The notes beneath the pieces are model-generated. The model ran no database searches and was not told the DNA's origin. It saw only the letters and a list, made by a program, of their open reading frames with translations. 64,000 nt of DNA from Mermis nigrescens (Eukaryota; Nematoda; Enoplea; Mermithida; Mermithidae). Position 1 is the stretch's first letter; each line of letters begins with the position of its first letter. Below are positions 1 through 9,921 of this stretch, in pieces. The DNA is taken from NCBI GenBank assembly GCA_036768485.1, contig JAVLUZ010000840.1, positions 1 through 64,000 of the forward strand, written 5' to 3'. A program made the translations under genes and the position numbers.

Positions 1-382
1 AGACGAGTTTGAGCTATCAAACATTTTCTGCAATGATTTTTATGTACAAAATTAGCGAAGAATGAAGATAACAAAATTTTGCGCTTCGCGCCGACTAGTA
101 CATTTCTGTTTCGTTTACCCATAAAATACTTAGAATGAAGTTAAAATGATCTGAAAAGTCAAAATTTTTGATGATACCTTATATTTTTTACGTACAAGAG
201 TGACGAAACTAGTCAGAATAGGACAAAAAGTGGTTAAAAATGCAGTTTTTAACATTAAAACATGCCAGATAGATGTTTTAGCCATGCTGCATATTTGACT
301 TGCGAAAAAGGCAAGAACTCTTAATTTATGGTCTCAAATTTTGGGATTTTATCCCCTGAACTTTCGACCTTGGGAAACTATG
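1..382 (+). repeat. hAT-like MITE family D, copy truncated by window edge
   Basis: This is the right part of a roughly 450-bp dispersed repeat whose fuller copies lie at 12243-12687, 37514-37971 and 52058-52504. It shares with them the block around the GC hairpin at 81-92, the stretch about Q-like 'gagtgacgaaactagtcag' and the right end near 'gggaaactatg'. It holds no coding potential. The left terminus is outside the window. Confidence 0.75.
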
Positions 383-624
383 ATACTGCGACAGAAGAGT
401 TCAATTTTTAAAACAAAAAAAAAATTAGAAAAAGTTTGCAAAAAAAACCACCCAGACCCCAGATTCGGTCGCTGCTCATGTATGCTCCAAACCTCTTAGA
501 ATTTAAGCTCTACTTATGTATGGATTCAGGAGAATCGCTTATCCGAAGAAAAAAATTAAACATTAATTTAAGAAAAATAAAAATCTTATAAGAAACATAA
601 AAAGATGAAATGTCGCGTATGAAT

Positions 625-691
625 TCATTATTAATAATAGTTCATACCATTATTATTATTAGTATTATCATTATTATTATTATCATCATCA

Positions 692-735
<44 letters not shown>

Positions 736-1110
736 TTTATTATCATTATTATTATCATTATTATTGCTATTATCATTATTATTATTATTATTATCTGAAA
801 TTCGTCTATTTCTTATTCTTATTATTATCGTTATAATTACTAGTATTATTATTATTATTGTTATTTTTATTATTGTTTTTATTTCTATTTTCAATATTTC
901 TAATATTTTTATTATTATTTTTATAATTTATAATTAATATTATTATTATTAATATTATTATTATTCTTATAATTCATAATTAATATTATTATTATTAATA
1001 TTATTATTATTAATTATTATAATTTTTATTATTTTTTAATATTTTTTTATTATTTATATTAATATAATTAATATTGTTATTATTATAATTAATATTTTTA
1101 TTATTGATTT
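625..1110. repeat. ATT/TTA microsatellite tract
   Basis: This is a long interrupted (ATT)n tract with ATC and TTTATT variants. It reads as polyisoleucine on plus and polyasparagine on minus, so the open frames over it are artefacts of the repeat. It runs directly into the splice acceptor of the exon at 1124, so the microsatellite supplies the acceptor's upstream intron sequence. Confidence 0.9.
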
Positions 1111-1123
1111 ATTGTCGTTTCAG

Positions 1124-1430
1124 AGGTAATTTTCTGGTGGTTCATTTTTTGACCGAAGATATGCGCGAAGACGAGTGGCGCGAATTTTTCGCCCAAAAGC
1201 ACTTCGAGGCGTTTTATTGCGTTTGCAAGTCGGGTTTCACGGCCATAATCGAATGGTTTGGGCTGATTTGCGCCAAATACGATTTGAAAGGTTTGTACGA
1301 AGAGGCGCATTTTTTCACTCTGCGACTTTTAGAAGTCGAAGCCAAGTCGCTCCAATCGGCTTTGAACGCCGTTCGCCAAGAAAATGAGCCTGAAAATGAG
1401 CCTCAACCCGAGCCGCCAAACGATCAATAA
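1124..1430 (+). CDS. terminal coding exon of an unrecognised gene
   Basis: An acceptor (TTTCAG, ending at 1123) precedes an open frame that ends at TAA 1428-1430. The exon encodes about 102 residues and its first base completes a codon begun in an upstream exon outside the window. The peptide begins after the junction as GNFLVVHFLTEDM, is rich in aromatic and charged residues that look alpha-helical, contains two or three cysteines, and ends in a proline/glutamate-rich tail (ENEPENEPQPEPPNDQ). Codon use is CG-rich like the calsyntenin exons (GCG, TCG, CGC) and unlike the flanking AT-rich DNA, which supports it as coding. I do not recognise the family. It may be the C-terminus of a helical-repeat protein, but that is a guess. 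It converges on calsyntenin, whose stop lies 8.3 kb away on the other strand. Confidence 0.7.
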
Positions 1431-1855
1431 TCGTCGATCGATTATATGTAATATCTATTTCTTTTAAATTATCGATTTATCGACTTTTTAATTAAAATAT
1501 CGATTTATCGGTTTTGATGAAATATTTATTTATCGATTTTTTAAATATTATTTTATCGATTTTTTCGCAATAATGATTTTATCGATTTTTTCTGTAACCG
1601 ATCGAAAATTTGGCAATACCGCGAATCGTTTTGTGATTATTTGAAGAAGGGTCGTTGAATCGTCGACCAGAACGGAAATACATACCTTCAAAATATACGG
1701 TATTCTCAACATATAGATGGGCAGCAGCCGAATTCTGGAGGTCCAATGGGGTAGATCGCCAAAAATAGCATCAAAAATTAAATTCTGGGGGTTTATCGAT
1801 TTTGCGATTTTCGTGGGGTTGCAGGATTCTGGGTGGGGAAGGGGGTCTGCTGGAC

Positions 1856-2049
1856 CATAGGTGGGCAGCACCAAAATTTTTTGGGGGAGTGTGCAAGAGT
1901 GCAATAGTTTTAAAGGTCAAAAGTTGTCTTAAAATGGTGGTGTGGCGAAAAACGTTATTAAAAATCGCGAACAAAATTTCAAAAATTTAATCCTGGGGGT
2001 ATTTGGCCTTCTGGGGGTACATGCATACTCCCTCTCACGCCCACGTGTG
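1856..2049 (+). repeat. MITE family A copy, diverged
   Basis: The left end is CATAGGTGGGCAGCACC and the right end is CGCCCACGTGTG. The flanks TGCTGGAC and GTGTGGAC agree at 6 of 8 positions, so a target-site duplication is only suggestive. The interior is shortened. Confidence 0.6.
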
Positions 2050-2165
2050 GTGTGGACATCACAGAATCTGAAAGGCCCCTAAAATCGATAGACCCCCAGA
2101 ATTGAATTTTCGGTGCTATTCTTGGCGTTTTTTATATATCGAACCTCCGAAATTTGACTTCTGTT

Positions 2166-2420
2166 CATACGTGGGCGGCACCGAAATTGTAATGGGGGGG
2201 GGTGAAAAATTTTTCAAAGGTCAAAAAATGGCCTTAAAAAATAGTGGTATGGCGAAAGAACACCATTCTTCAACGTTTTTCATCGAGCACTATCCATTGG
2301 CATCGAAAAATTTCGAAAAAAACAAAAAAAGGGGTATTTTGATTTCTGAGGGAGGGGTATTTTGGTTTCTCGGGGGGGGGGGGCTGCATACATCCCAACC
2401 CCCCCCCACGCCCAGGTGTG
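2166..2420 (+). repeat. MITE family A copy
   Basis: Family A is an element of about 250 bp that begins CATA(C/G)GTGGGC and ends CGCCCAGGTGTG. It carries an internal block 'tcgagcactatccattgg' and runs of G. This copy keeps all of these. The 8-bp flanks CTTCTGTT and CTTCTGCC match at 6 of 8 positions. Confidence 0.8.
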
Positions 2421-2895
2421 CTTCTGCCCTCCTATGGTTGCTTTGCTTCCCACACCATGTATGGTTCGATCGAACCCACACATGTGTGATTACCGATCTC
2501 ATTTTTGTCTAATTTCAGTACAGTTTCGTTGGAGATAAGATAGCTCGTTATTGAGAACAATAAGAAGACTGAGACAACGCATGAGTACGGGGGTCTGACT
2601 GAAGCCCCCATGAATTTGAAAGACCCCAGAATTTATTCGTTTAGAATTTTTTCGTTCTTTTCGCTTTTTTCGATTCGTCGAATAGGGCTCGATGAATAAG
2701 GTGATTAAATGTTGTTTTAACCCTGCCATCGATTTTTCAACACGTTTATTTACCTTTGGAAAAGTCACATCTCCCCCACTTGAATTTCGGCGCAGCCCAT
2801 GCACGCGTGAGCCTGTTTTGCAATTATATAGCTTGATCGGTTATTCTAGCCCGAATACAATTTGGAAATTTCTCCTCGAATTTAAACCTCGCAGT

Positions 2896-3152
2896 CACAC
2901 CTGGGCGTGAAGGGGGGTTTGGGGGGTATGCAATGCACCCCTCCGAGAAACCAAAATACTCCCCCAGAAATCAAAATAACCCCCAGAATTCTATTTTTAA
3001 AATTTTCGCAATTTTTTGATGCCAATGGATAGTGCTCGATGAGAAACGTCGAAAAATGGTGTTTTTCGCCATACCACAATTTTTAAGGCCATTTTTTGAT
3101 CTTCGAAAAATCTTGCACCCCCCCCCCAGAATTTTCTTGCTGCCCAAGTATG
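2896..3152 (-). repeat. MITE family A copy with perfect 8-bp TSD
   Basis: This is a reverse-orientation copy starting CACACCTGGGCG and ending CCCAAGTATG. It is flanked on both sides by CTCGCAGT (2888-2895 and 3153-3160). The perfect 8-bp duplication defines the element ends and fits the hAT superfamily. Confidence 0.9.
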
Positions 3153-3380
3153 CTCGCAGTCGTCTTTTGAAGACTACAAGACATTCGCGACTCGATTCGT
3201 ATGATCATTTTATGCAAGTTTAGCGAGCGACTGATCAAATTGCGTTCACCAAATTTGTAGTGCTTTTATTTACGCATCTGCATACCTAATTATTTATCGC
3301 TTCTTTTGCTGTTTCAGTATTAAAATAACGTGCGGTTTTTAATTCGTGCAAGTGTAACGCTTCTCAGCCACATATAGGCA

Positions 3381-3925
3381 TAGGTGGGCGCCGCTAAACT
3401 TCTGGGGGTGTGCAAGAATTTTTCAAAGGTCAAAAATGGCCTTGAAAATGGTAGTTTGGCGAAAAAAACACCATTTTTCAACGTTTCTCATCGAGCACTA
3501 TCCATTGGCATCAAAAAATTGCAAAAAAACAGAAAAAAATTCAAAAATTGAATTCCGGGGGCTGCATGGGAGGGGGGAATGGGAGTATGCACCCCCTCCT
3601 GAGAAACCAAAATAAGGCCCCCCCCCCCCGAGAAACCAAAATACCCCCCCCCCCCCAAGGATTCGATTTTCAAAATTTTTTTCGTTTTTTCGCAATTTTT
3701 TGATGCCAATGGATAGTGCTCGATGAGAAACGCCGAAAAATAATGTTTTTTTCACCATACCACCACTTTAAGGCCATTTTTTGATTTTTGAAAAATCTTG
3801 CACCCCTCAGGATTTTCTTGCTGCTCACGTATGCATACCACCATTTTTAAGGCCAATTTCTGACCTTTGGATAAATCTTGCACCCTCCCCCCAGAACTTC
3901 GGTGCCGTCCACCTATGGTGCATAC
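3381..3925. repeat. composite inverted pair of MITE family A copies
   Basis: A forward family A copy (about 3381-3570) lacks its right end and abuts a reverse copy (about 3590-3835), followed by a further reverse fragment to about 3925. The two arms share the 'tcgagcactatccattgg' block in opposite orientation and could fold into a long hairpin with a loop of only about 30 bases made of C/G runs. Confidence 0.75.
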
Positions 3926-4059
3926 CCCACGCCCAGTCACGTGTACAGGCCTATCCAAAAATTTAAGACAGTTCTTATATTTTGCCTTAAATGCGAAAAA
4001 AATTTCTATAAATGAATATCTCAAATACGATTTGGCGGATTTGAATGAAAGCTCGAATT

Positions 4060-4216
4060 TTTGAAATTTTTTGTTTTCCTCTCGCAACCTTCTGATGCTA
4101 ATGGACAGCGCTCGATGAAAAACGTCGAAAGATGGTTTTTTCGCCATACCACGACTTTTAAGACCACTTTTGACCTTTGATTGCATCCCTCCCAAGAATT
4201 TTGGTGCTGCCCACCT
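4060..4216 (-). repeat. MITE family A fragment
   Basis: A reverse-orientation partial copy. It carries the inverted actat block near 4105 and the terminal ACCTATGG near 4213. The other end is missing. Confidence 0.6.
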
Positions 4217-4414
4217 ATGGTGACCAAATATTTCGGAATGTGTTGGCCGGGGCAGAAATAAAGTATTGCCCTACTGAAGATAATTACTCTCTTGGCGACC
4301 TGGAAGCCGTATTTTAGCGTTAGAATTATATAGCTTTTTGCGACAAACATTCTAAGTGTAACTTAAGCGGGTTGTCGCGCTATGGAGTTAGCTATGTAAC
4401 CTAAGCCGCGTCAC

Positions 4415-4674
4415 CATACGTGGGCAGCAAGAAAATTCTGGGGGGGGGTGCAAGATTTTTTTGAAGGTCGAAAAATGGCCTTAAAAATGGTGGTATGGCG
4501 ATAAAAACACCATTTTTCGACGTTTCTCATCAAGCACTATCCATTGGCATCAAAAAATTGCGAAAAAAACGAAAAAAATTCTCAAAAATTGAATTCTGGG
4601 GGTATTTTGATTTCTGGGGGGGGGGGTATTTTGGTTTCTGGGGGGGTGCATACCCCCCCCCACGCCCAGGTGTG
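4415..4674 (+). repeat. MITE family A copy with perfect 8-bp TSD
   Basis: A full copy from CATACGTGGGC to CGCCCAGGTGTG, flanked by CGCGTCAC at 4407-4414 and 4675-4682. This is one of the cleanest copies and sets the consensus ends of the family. Confidence 0.92.
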
Positions 4675-5576
4675 CGCGTCACTAGGGACTTGCTGATTAA
4701 GTACTTGCAGTATGTACGGATAATTACACCGACAGCATGCCACCGGGGAATATACCCAACACACAAACAACTACGAAAGCAACAACCCACAATAAGTACC
4801 TTCAGGGCTTACCTAAGTACCTTGCTACACTTAGCGCTGGTCTGGGAGCTATGGCAATCTGCCTTTATTCTTCCTCTCGACCCTAAATACCTACTACCTA
4901 AAATCTCGGGCGTGGCTGGTCCGGTACGAATTTCCGACCGCAGATCCCAACACAGGAGTAGTTAGATAGCCCTGGTATTTGTCCAAGGACCTCAGACCTA
5001 TTTTAGACCGAAAGAATAATTTTCGCGAAAGAAGTCAAGAGATTTCGCGCTAGAATACCTAAGGCGAAATAAATTACGAATTTTGATTTTAACAGCGCTC
5101 TGAAGAATAAATACAACAACAAAGAGCTCTAGTCCGGGCTGTCATCCTCTATAAAAATTATGTAATAATTTATATAGTTTTTAGTTTGAAAAAGGAATGA
5201 AGAATTTTGAGAGAAAGGTATTACGAAAAAGGTTTTACCCAAAATTATCCGGCGATAGCAAAGTCGAGGCCGGCCGATCCAATTCCCAAACTACCTGCCT
5301 TATAATGCACCCGATGTAGCTATTTTTCTGTCTTTATCTACACCAAACAAAGTGAATTAAACTGTGGCGCCCACAAAGTCGAAGAAGACACGCCAGAAAC
5401 AAAATAGCACCAACGCCACTCTAGCCGAACGAATAATGGCAGAGGGGGGAATTACAGTAAAAGAAAACAGAGATATTTTTAAGACAAGAAAAGCGATATA
5501 GATTTTTCCGTTCTCTGCACAGGCTTTACGTGATAAGCGGTCATGTCGCCTATGTTTTGAATGTGTAAAAATAGTA

Positions 5577-5634
5577 GCTGCGACCGGGACCACGGTTGAC
5601 CGGACCGCTGCTCTTGCCAACTGAGCTATCGCAG
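5577..5634 (-). pseudogene. tRNA-like copy 1, T arm deleted
   Basis: It matches the two neighbouring 72-nt copies but lacks 13 nt spanning the T loop, so it cannot fold as a tRNA. The deletion lies between short direct repeats. Confidence 0.6.
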
Positions 5635-5750
5635 ACGATTTCGAAAGTGTAAGTGTTCTACTTACACTCCTCCCCCTTTTGAATGAAGTGGACTTTGAAT
5701 CAATAGCAACCGAGCCGTTTCTACTCGAGACCTCCAGTGTAAAAATAGTA

Positions 5751-5822
5751 GCTGCGACCGGGACTCAAACCCGGGACCACGGTTGACCGGACCGCTGCTC
5801 TTGCCAACTGAGCTATCGCAGA
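5751..5822 (-). tRNA. tRNA-like copy 2 (GGT at the anticodon position, probably degenerate)
   Basis: The minus strand folds as a cloverleaf of 72 nt: acceptor stem with a mismatch at the first pair, D stem GCTC/GAGC, anticodon stem GCGGT/ACCGT with a seven-base loop, 4-nt variable loop, and T stem CCGGG/CCCGG. The anticodon position reads GGT (threonine). Base 33 is C instead of the near-universal T, base 37 is C instead of a purine, and the T loop has TTTGAGT instead of TTCGAGT. I therefore think it is a tRNA-derived repeat rather than a working gene. Confidence 0.4.
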
Positions 5823-5936
5823 CGATTTCGAAAGTGTAAGTGTTCTACTTACACTCCTCCCCTTTTGAATGAATTGGACTTTGAATCAATAGCAACCGAG
5901 CCGTTTCTACTCGAGACTTCCAGTGTAAAAATAGTA

Positions 5937-6008
5937 GCTGCGACCGCGACTCGAACCCGGGACCACGGTTGACCGGACCGCTGCTCTTGCCAACTGAGCT
6001 ATCGCAGA
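5937..6008 (-). tRNA. tRNA-like copy 3 (GGT at the anticodon position, probably degenerate)
   Basis: Same 72-nt cloverleaf as copy 2. Here the T loop is the canonical TTCGAGT (intact B box), but one T-stem pair is mismatched. C33 and C37 again argue against a functional decoding tRNA. Confidence 0.4.
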
Positions 6009-6716
6009 CGATCTCGAAAGTGTAAGTGTTCTACTTACAAATGTAAAGAAAGAAAAGGGGATTTATATAGATTACACAGGCAACTCGCATTTGCGTGTCC
6101 CTCGCAACACGTAGCGATGTAAAGTACGATCAATTGACGCTGCATGGCTGGATAGCCTCCGCACGTCCTACTGTCGGAATCTATCCGACTGCGAACTGGT
6201 CGCTATAAATGGCTGGATCGCCAAAATGGTACTCAAAGACCGGATGGTCCAACTAGACGCACTAAAATGCGTTTTAGCCGTAAGTGTAAACGGCACGTGT
6301 AGATACACTATCTACATAAGCATTCCTAAAACGGCTTCTTGTAGCATAGTCTGTTTCACACAGGTTTGCGATAAAGTTTAAAAACTATCTATGTAAGACA
6401 ATAAGCCGACAGACTGCGCTTATAACGTAATCCCTTGACTACTTTCAAAAGAATTCTTAAAATTTATGCCATAATTTGTGCGAGACAGACTATAGTCTAC
6501 TATATACATAGAAGTAGAATCACAAAATTTTATTTTTAACACGAAGGGCTAATCCTTGTAGTAGGGGTACCTACCTTTGTTCGACTATTTTGGGAAAACT
6601 TAGGTACGTGCACGGCACCGTACCTCGTCGTTAGAAGATTTAGGTCAGTCAGAGGTATAAATGAGCGTGAGGTGAGGGGATTTCTAGCAAGTACTTTTAG
6701 AAACTAGGGGTAGCAA

Positions 6717-6951
6717 ATTAGGCGGGCAGCACCAAAATTCGGAGGGGTGATTTTGAAAGGTCAAAAAGTAGTCTTAAAAACGGTGATATGGAAGAAAAAG
6801 ACCATTTTTCATCGTGTCTCCTCAAACACTATCCATTGGCATCAAAAAATTGGCAAAAAATTATTTAAAAATTAAACTTGGGGTTATTTTAGTTCAGGGG
6901 GTATTCGGCCTTCTAAGGAGGGGGGTTGCATACCCGCCACGCGCATTTGTG
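6717..6951 (+). repeat. MITE family A copy, diverged
   Basis: It contains GGCGGGCAGCACC at the left, the 'ctatccattggcatc' block, and a degraded right end GCGCATTTGTG. No clear target-site duplication. Confidence 0.65.
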
Positions 6952-7709
6952 GTTACAACCATGTGTAAGCCCATATGTTTACCAGAGCCCAAAACTGGGC
7001 GAATATGCTCTGCCTATGATCTATTTGAAATATTTATGCATATATCGAATTTTTTTACTAAAATTGTAAAACAAATGATGAATTAACGACGCCGAATCAG
7101 TGCAAAACACAGTGTAAAATATATTTAGAACGGCATCGATCAACACTGTAAACTGAATTAAATACTGGCATACCGTTAAGAAATCTCGATAACGCAAAGC
7201 TAACTAATGGCTTAACATGGAATTTTCAACATTCGATTAAAAATTCGAGAAGTAAAATTGGGCATAAAATGAAACGGAAATTTTCGGAAAAGAAGGCAAA
7301 TTGAAGATCCAAAAACAAGATCGCACTTGTTGTAAACTAGATCAAAATCAAAATTATTCACCAAAAAAACTTGAGGTGGATTTCTGTAGAAAATTAGAAA
7401 CAAGATCAGACGAAACTAAATCGAAATTCGTAACAAAAAAAAGTTGAGGCTTATTACTGTAGAAAATTCCATATCGTAAAATGTTGAGCTATAAAAAATG
7501 TACACAGGATGAAATAGGCTAAGAAAGGTAAGAAAAAAACGTCGCGAATGCCGATTCATAGAACGGGAAATAAATAGAACGTGCGATCGTAAATGTTAAA
7601 GTACAGTAATCCGAATGTCTAGAACTTAAGTAGGTAGATCATTAAGTACGCTACGATCGAAGAAAATCAATAACAAGCTAGGTGTAAAATGCCTCGCGTG
7701 AACGATTGA

Positions 7710-7880
7710 AAAGTGTAAACTAAAAATTTTAAACGAAAAAAATAGACTGGAGATTTAAAACAAAAAGTGTAAACTGAACATTTTAAACAAAAAGTATACA
7801 CTAAAAATTTTAAACAAAAAGTGTAAACTAACCATTCAAAATAAAAGTGTACAATAAAGAGTTTAAAAAGTGTAAAGTGC
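7710..7880. repeat. degenerate ~30-bp A-rich tandem repeat
   Basis: Five or so units resemble 'aaaaagtgtaaactaaaaatttt' with substitutions. On minus it reads as a repetitive FCLKF/VYTFC-type frame, which is a repeat artefact. Confidence 0.6.
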
Positions 7881-8366
7881 GCAAAGATGAATACTGGCGG
7901 CCGGCGGCAAAATATATAGAACTGAGAATAACGCAACAAGTACTATATGAGTGAGACGCATATTATGAATTTGAATACGGGAAATGATTTTTGCGTAAGT
8001 TTAAATTAATCTGCGTCAATAATGCCATAGATGAGGATGTGCGGGAAAATTTGGCAAAATTAGAATAAAAATGGATATAAAACAAAAAATTTTATGCAAA
8101 CGAGTTTAAAATAAAGTAATTTCCTTTATTGTTTCATTTTCACCAAATTTCAGACCATTTTATGTATTTCACGCTCTCTCCCTCTAACTGACAGGCATTT
8201 CTCATAACGATCATGCTCTGCTCTTATAGTTATTAATAAACAGGTTTAAAATGATTCTAAAAACATGATGTATAAAGTCTGAAAGCCGCCTGCATTTAAG
8301 GTACTGTTTTATATTTTATTTGCATTTCAGCCATATTTTTCGTACATCATTATTGCACACTCGTGT

Positions 8367-8527
8367 AAATGTGGGCAGCAGCCAAATTCTGGGGGTCTGC
8401 ATGGTATAAAAATAACATAAATCCCCTAAAAAACACGCCAAAATTTAATCGATTTTTGAGGGTCGTCAACTCAACCAGCTTCTTGGAAGGGTTCTAAACG
8501 CCCCCACATGCCCATACCCACGTGTGA
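8367..8527 (+). repeat. dispersed repeat with 'gggcagcagccaaattctgg' start
   Basis: It is shared with 10434-10586 and with a fragment near 1715. The right end reads CCCACGTGTG, like family A, so it may be a diverged relative. Confidence 0.5.
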
Positions 8528-8958
8528 TCATGCAAGTTAAGCGAAGAACTACATTAAGACAATATTTAAAAAAGATTACGGTAACGCAACGCATAAAAAC
8601 TGAGCTTGCAGCTTGTCTAAACTCGATTAAGCGTTCAACCCATATTTTTGTGTTTCAGACGTCTATTTTAGATCGGAGAAACATTCAGTGCTCAATCCGT
8701 CGAGGCGCGACTTTTATTTTAAGACCAAATGTTCATTTCACAGGCCGATTGGGCCGAAACATCGGTTTTTTGACTTAGCCAGTCGGGCTGCACATATTGA
8801 TTAAATCTCCAAATTTTTGACCATGTTTTGTTATATTCACACAACTCTTTGTATCTAAGAAATATTTCATTTTCGCGTTCGAAAGAGAAAGAGCGTCGCC
8901 AGAAACGTCGTAAAATGGCGAATGGATCAAGTTAAAAAAATCATTCCGGGAAAACAAC

Positions 8959-9196
8959 CCTAGGTGGGCAGCACCGAAATTCTGGGGGGAGGGGTGAAAA
9001 AATTTCTGGGGGTTTCAAAGGTCAAAAAATGGTCGTATGGCGAAAAAATACCATCTTTCGACGTTTCTCATCGAGCACTATCCAATGGCATCAAAAAATC
9101 GCTAAAAAAGCAAAAAAATTCAAAAATTGAATTCTGGGGAGTATTCCAACTTCTGAGGGGGTGCATACACCCCGAACCCCCCCACGCCCACGTGTG
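8959..9196 (+). repeat. MITE family A copy
   Basis: The element runs from CCTAGGTGGGC to CCCACGTGTG. The flanks AAAACAAC and AACACAAC match at 7 of 8 positions. A second copy follows immediately in the same orientation. Confidence 0.82.
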
Positions 9197-9204
9197 AACA
9201 CAAC

Positions 9205-9456
9205 CATAGGTGGGTGGCACCAAAGTTTCTTGAGGGGGGGGGGGTGGTGGCGCAAGAAATTTTAGAAGGTCAAAAAATGGCCTAAAAAATGGTGGTATGG
9301 CGAAAAAATACCATTTTTCGACGTTTCTCATCGAGCACTATCCATTGGCATCAATAAATTGCGAAAAAAAAACAAAAAATGGAATTCAGGGGATATTTTG
9401 GTTTCTCGGGGGGGGGGGGGCTGCATACCCCTTCAAACCCTCCACGCTCAGGTGTG
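9205..9456 (+). repeat. MITE family A copy, tandem neighbour
   Basis: It starts CATAGGTGGGTGGCACC and ends CGCTCAGGTGTG. It lies only 8 bases after the preceding copy, so the two form a direct pair just downstream of the calsyntenin stop codon. Confidence 0.8.
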
Positions 9457-9713
9457 GTGCATACCCCCAAACCCCAAGTTCATCAGATGATAGGAAAACG
9501 AACGAGCCAATGAGCTAAAGAGGTTTCGTTTACTAACGAAAAAAAATTTCGATTTCGAAAATTATGACAATTCGGTTTTGAGATAGGTACGTTTAAAAAT
9601 CGCTAAAAATTGGGGGAACCCCCAGAATCCAAGCATTGTCAATATCGAGAAATTTTAATTTTTGCCAACATACTTCATTAGTCAAGAAATTAAAATTTCA
9701 GCCTCGCTATCAA

Positions 9714-9921
9714 TCACACTCGATACGTAGATAGATTAGCGCGACGCCGGGCCGCAGCGCTGTCGGTCAATGCCGCTTCGTCGTCCCACTCTAACGCGCC
9801 GGCGTTGCGTGGCTGAGCGCCGCCACCGACCACCGCGTTGCTCTCCAAATGCGGCAAAACTTGGTCGCCGCTGTCGTCGTCGTCAAACTCGTCTTCGCCG
9901 CTCTCGTCGTCGTCGCGAAAG
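9714..9921 (-). CDS. clstn: calsyntenin exon 19: acidic tail, second WDD motif, stop
   Basis: Acceptor CGCCCAG precedes 9921. The first base completes a serine codon with exon 18, then the frame reads FRDDDESGEDEFDDDDSG, followed by ALEWDDEAALTDS and a short arginine-rich end, with stop TGA at 9714-9716. The acidic run and the WDD motif close to the C-terminus match the calsyntenin tail, where the second tryptophan motif binds kinesin light chain. No AATAAA is obvious immediately downstream. Two MITE copies lie within 760 bp of the stop. Confidence 0.9.

Larger units (their letters stand above)
5560..6040 (-). repeat. three tandem ~187-bp units each carrying a tRNA-like sequence
   Basis: Three head-to-tail units of about 187 bp each contain a 72-nt tRNA-like block on the minus strand followed by a shared spacer with 'aagtgtaagtgttctacttac'. 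The unit starts are 174 and 186 bp apart. The shorter first unit has a 13-bp deletion between two GGGAC direct repeats that removes most of the T arm. The array may be a tandemly duplicated tRNA-derived SINE or a small tRNA cluster. Confidence 0.85.
1431..9713. other. intergenic region between convergent gene ends
   Basis: No gene is visible here on either strand. The region is filled with MITE family A copies (listed separately), fragments of the related family whose start reads 'gggcagcagccaaattctgg' (about 1715-1850 and 8367-8527), a tRNA-like tandem array (5560-6040) and a short A-rich tandem repeat (7710-7880). The stretches 4690-5560, 6040-6715 and 6960-8365 otherwise show nothing I can name. 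Confidence 0.7.

Noticed and set aside
610..894. Polyisoleucine and polyasparagine open frames
   Set aside because: Produced entirely by the ATT microsatellite.
2102..4965. Several open frames of 60-156 residues on both strands
   Set aside because: They coincide with family A MITE copies and recur with each copy; they share repeat-derived strings rather than protein conservation.
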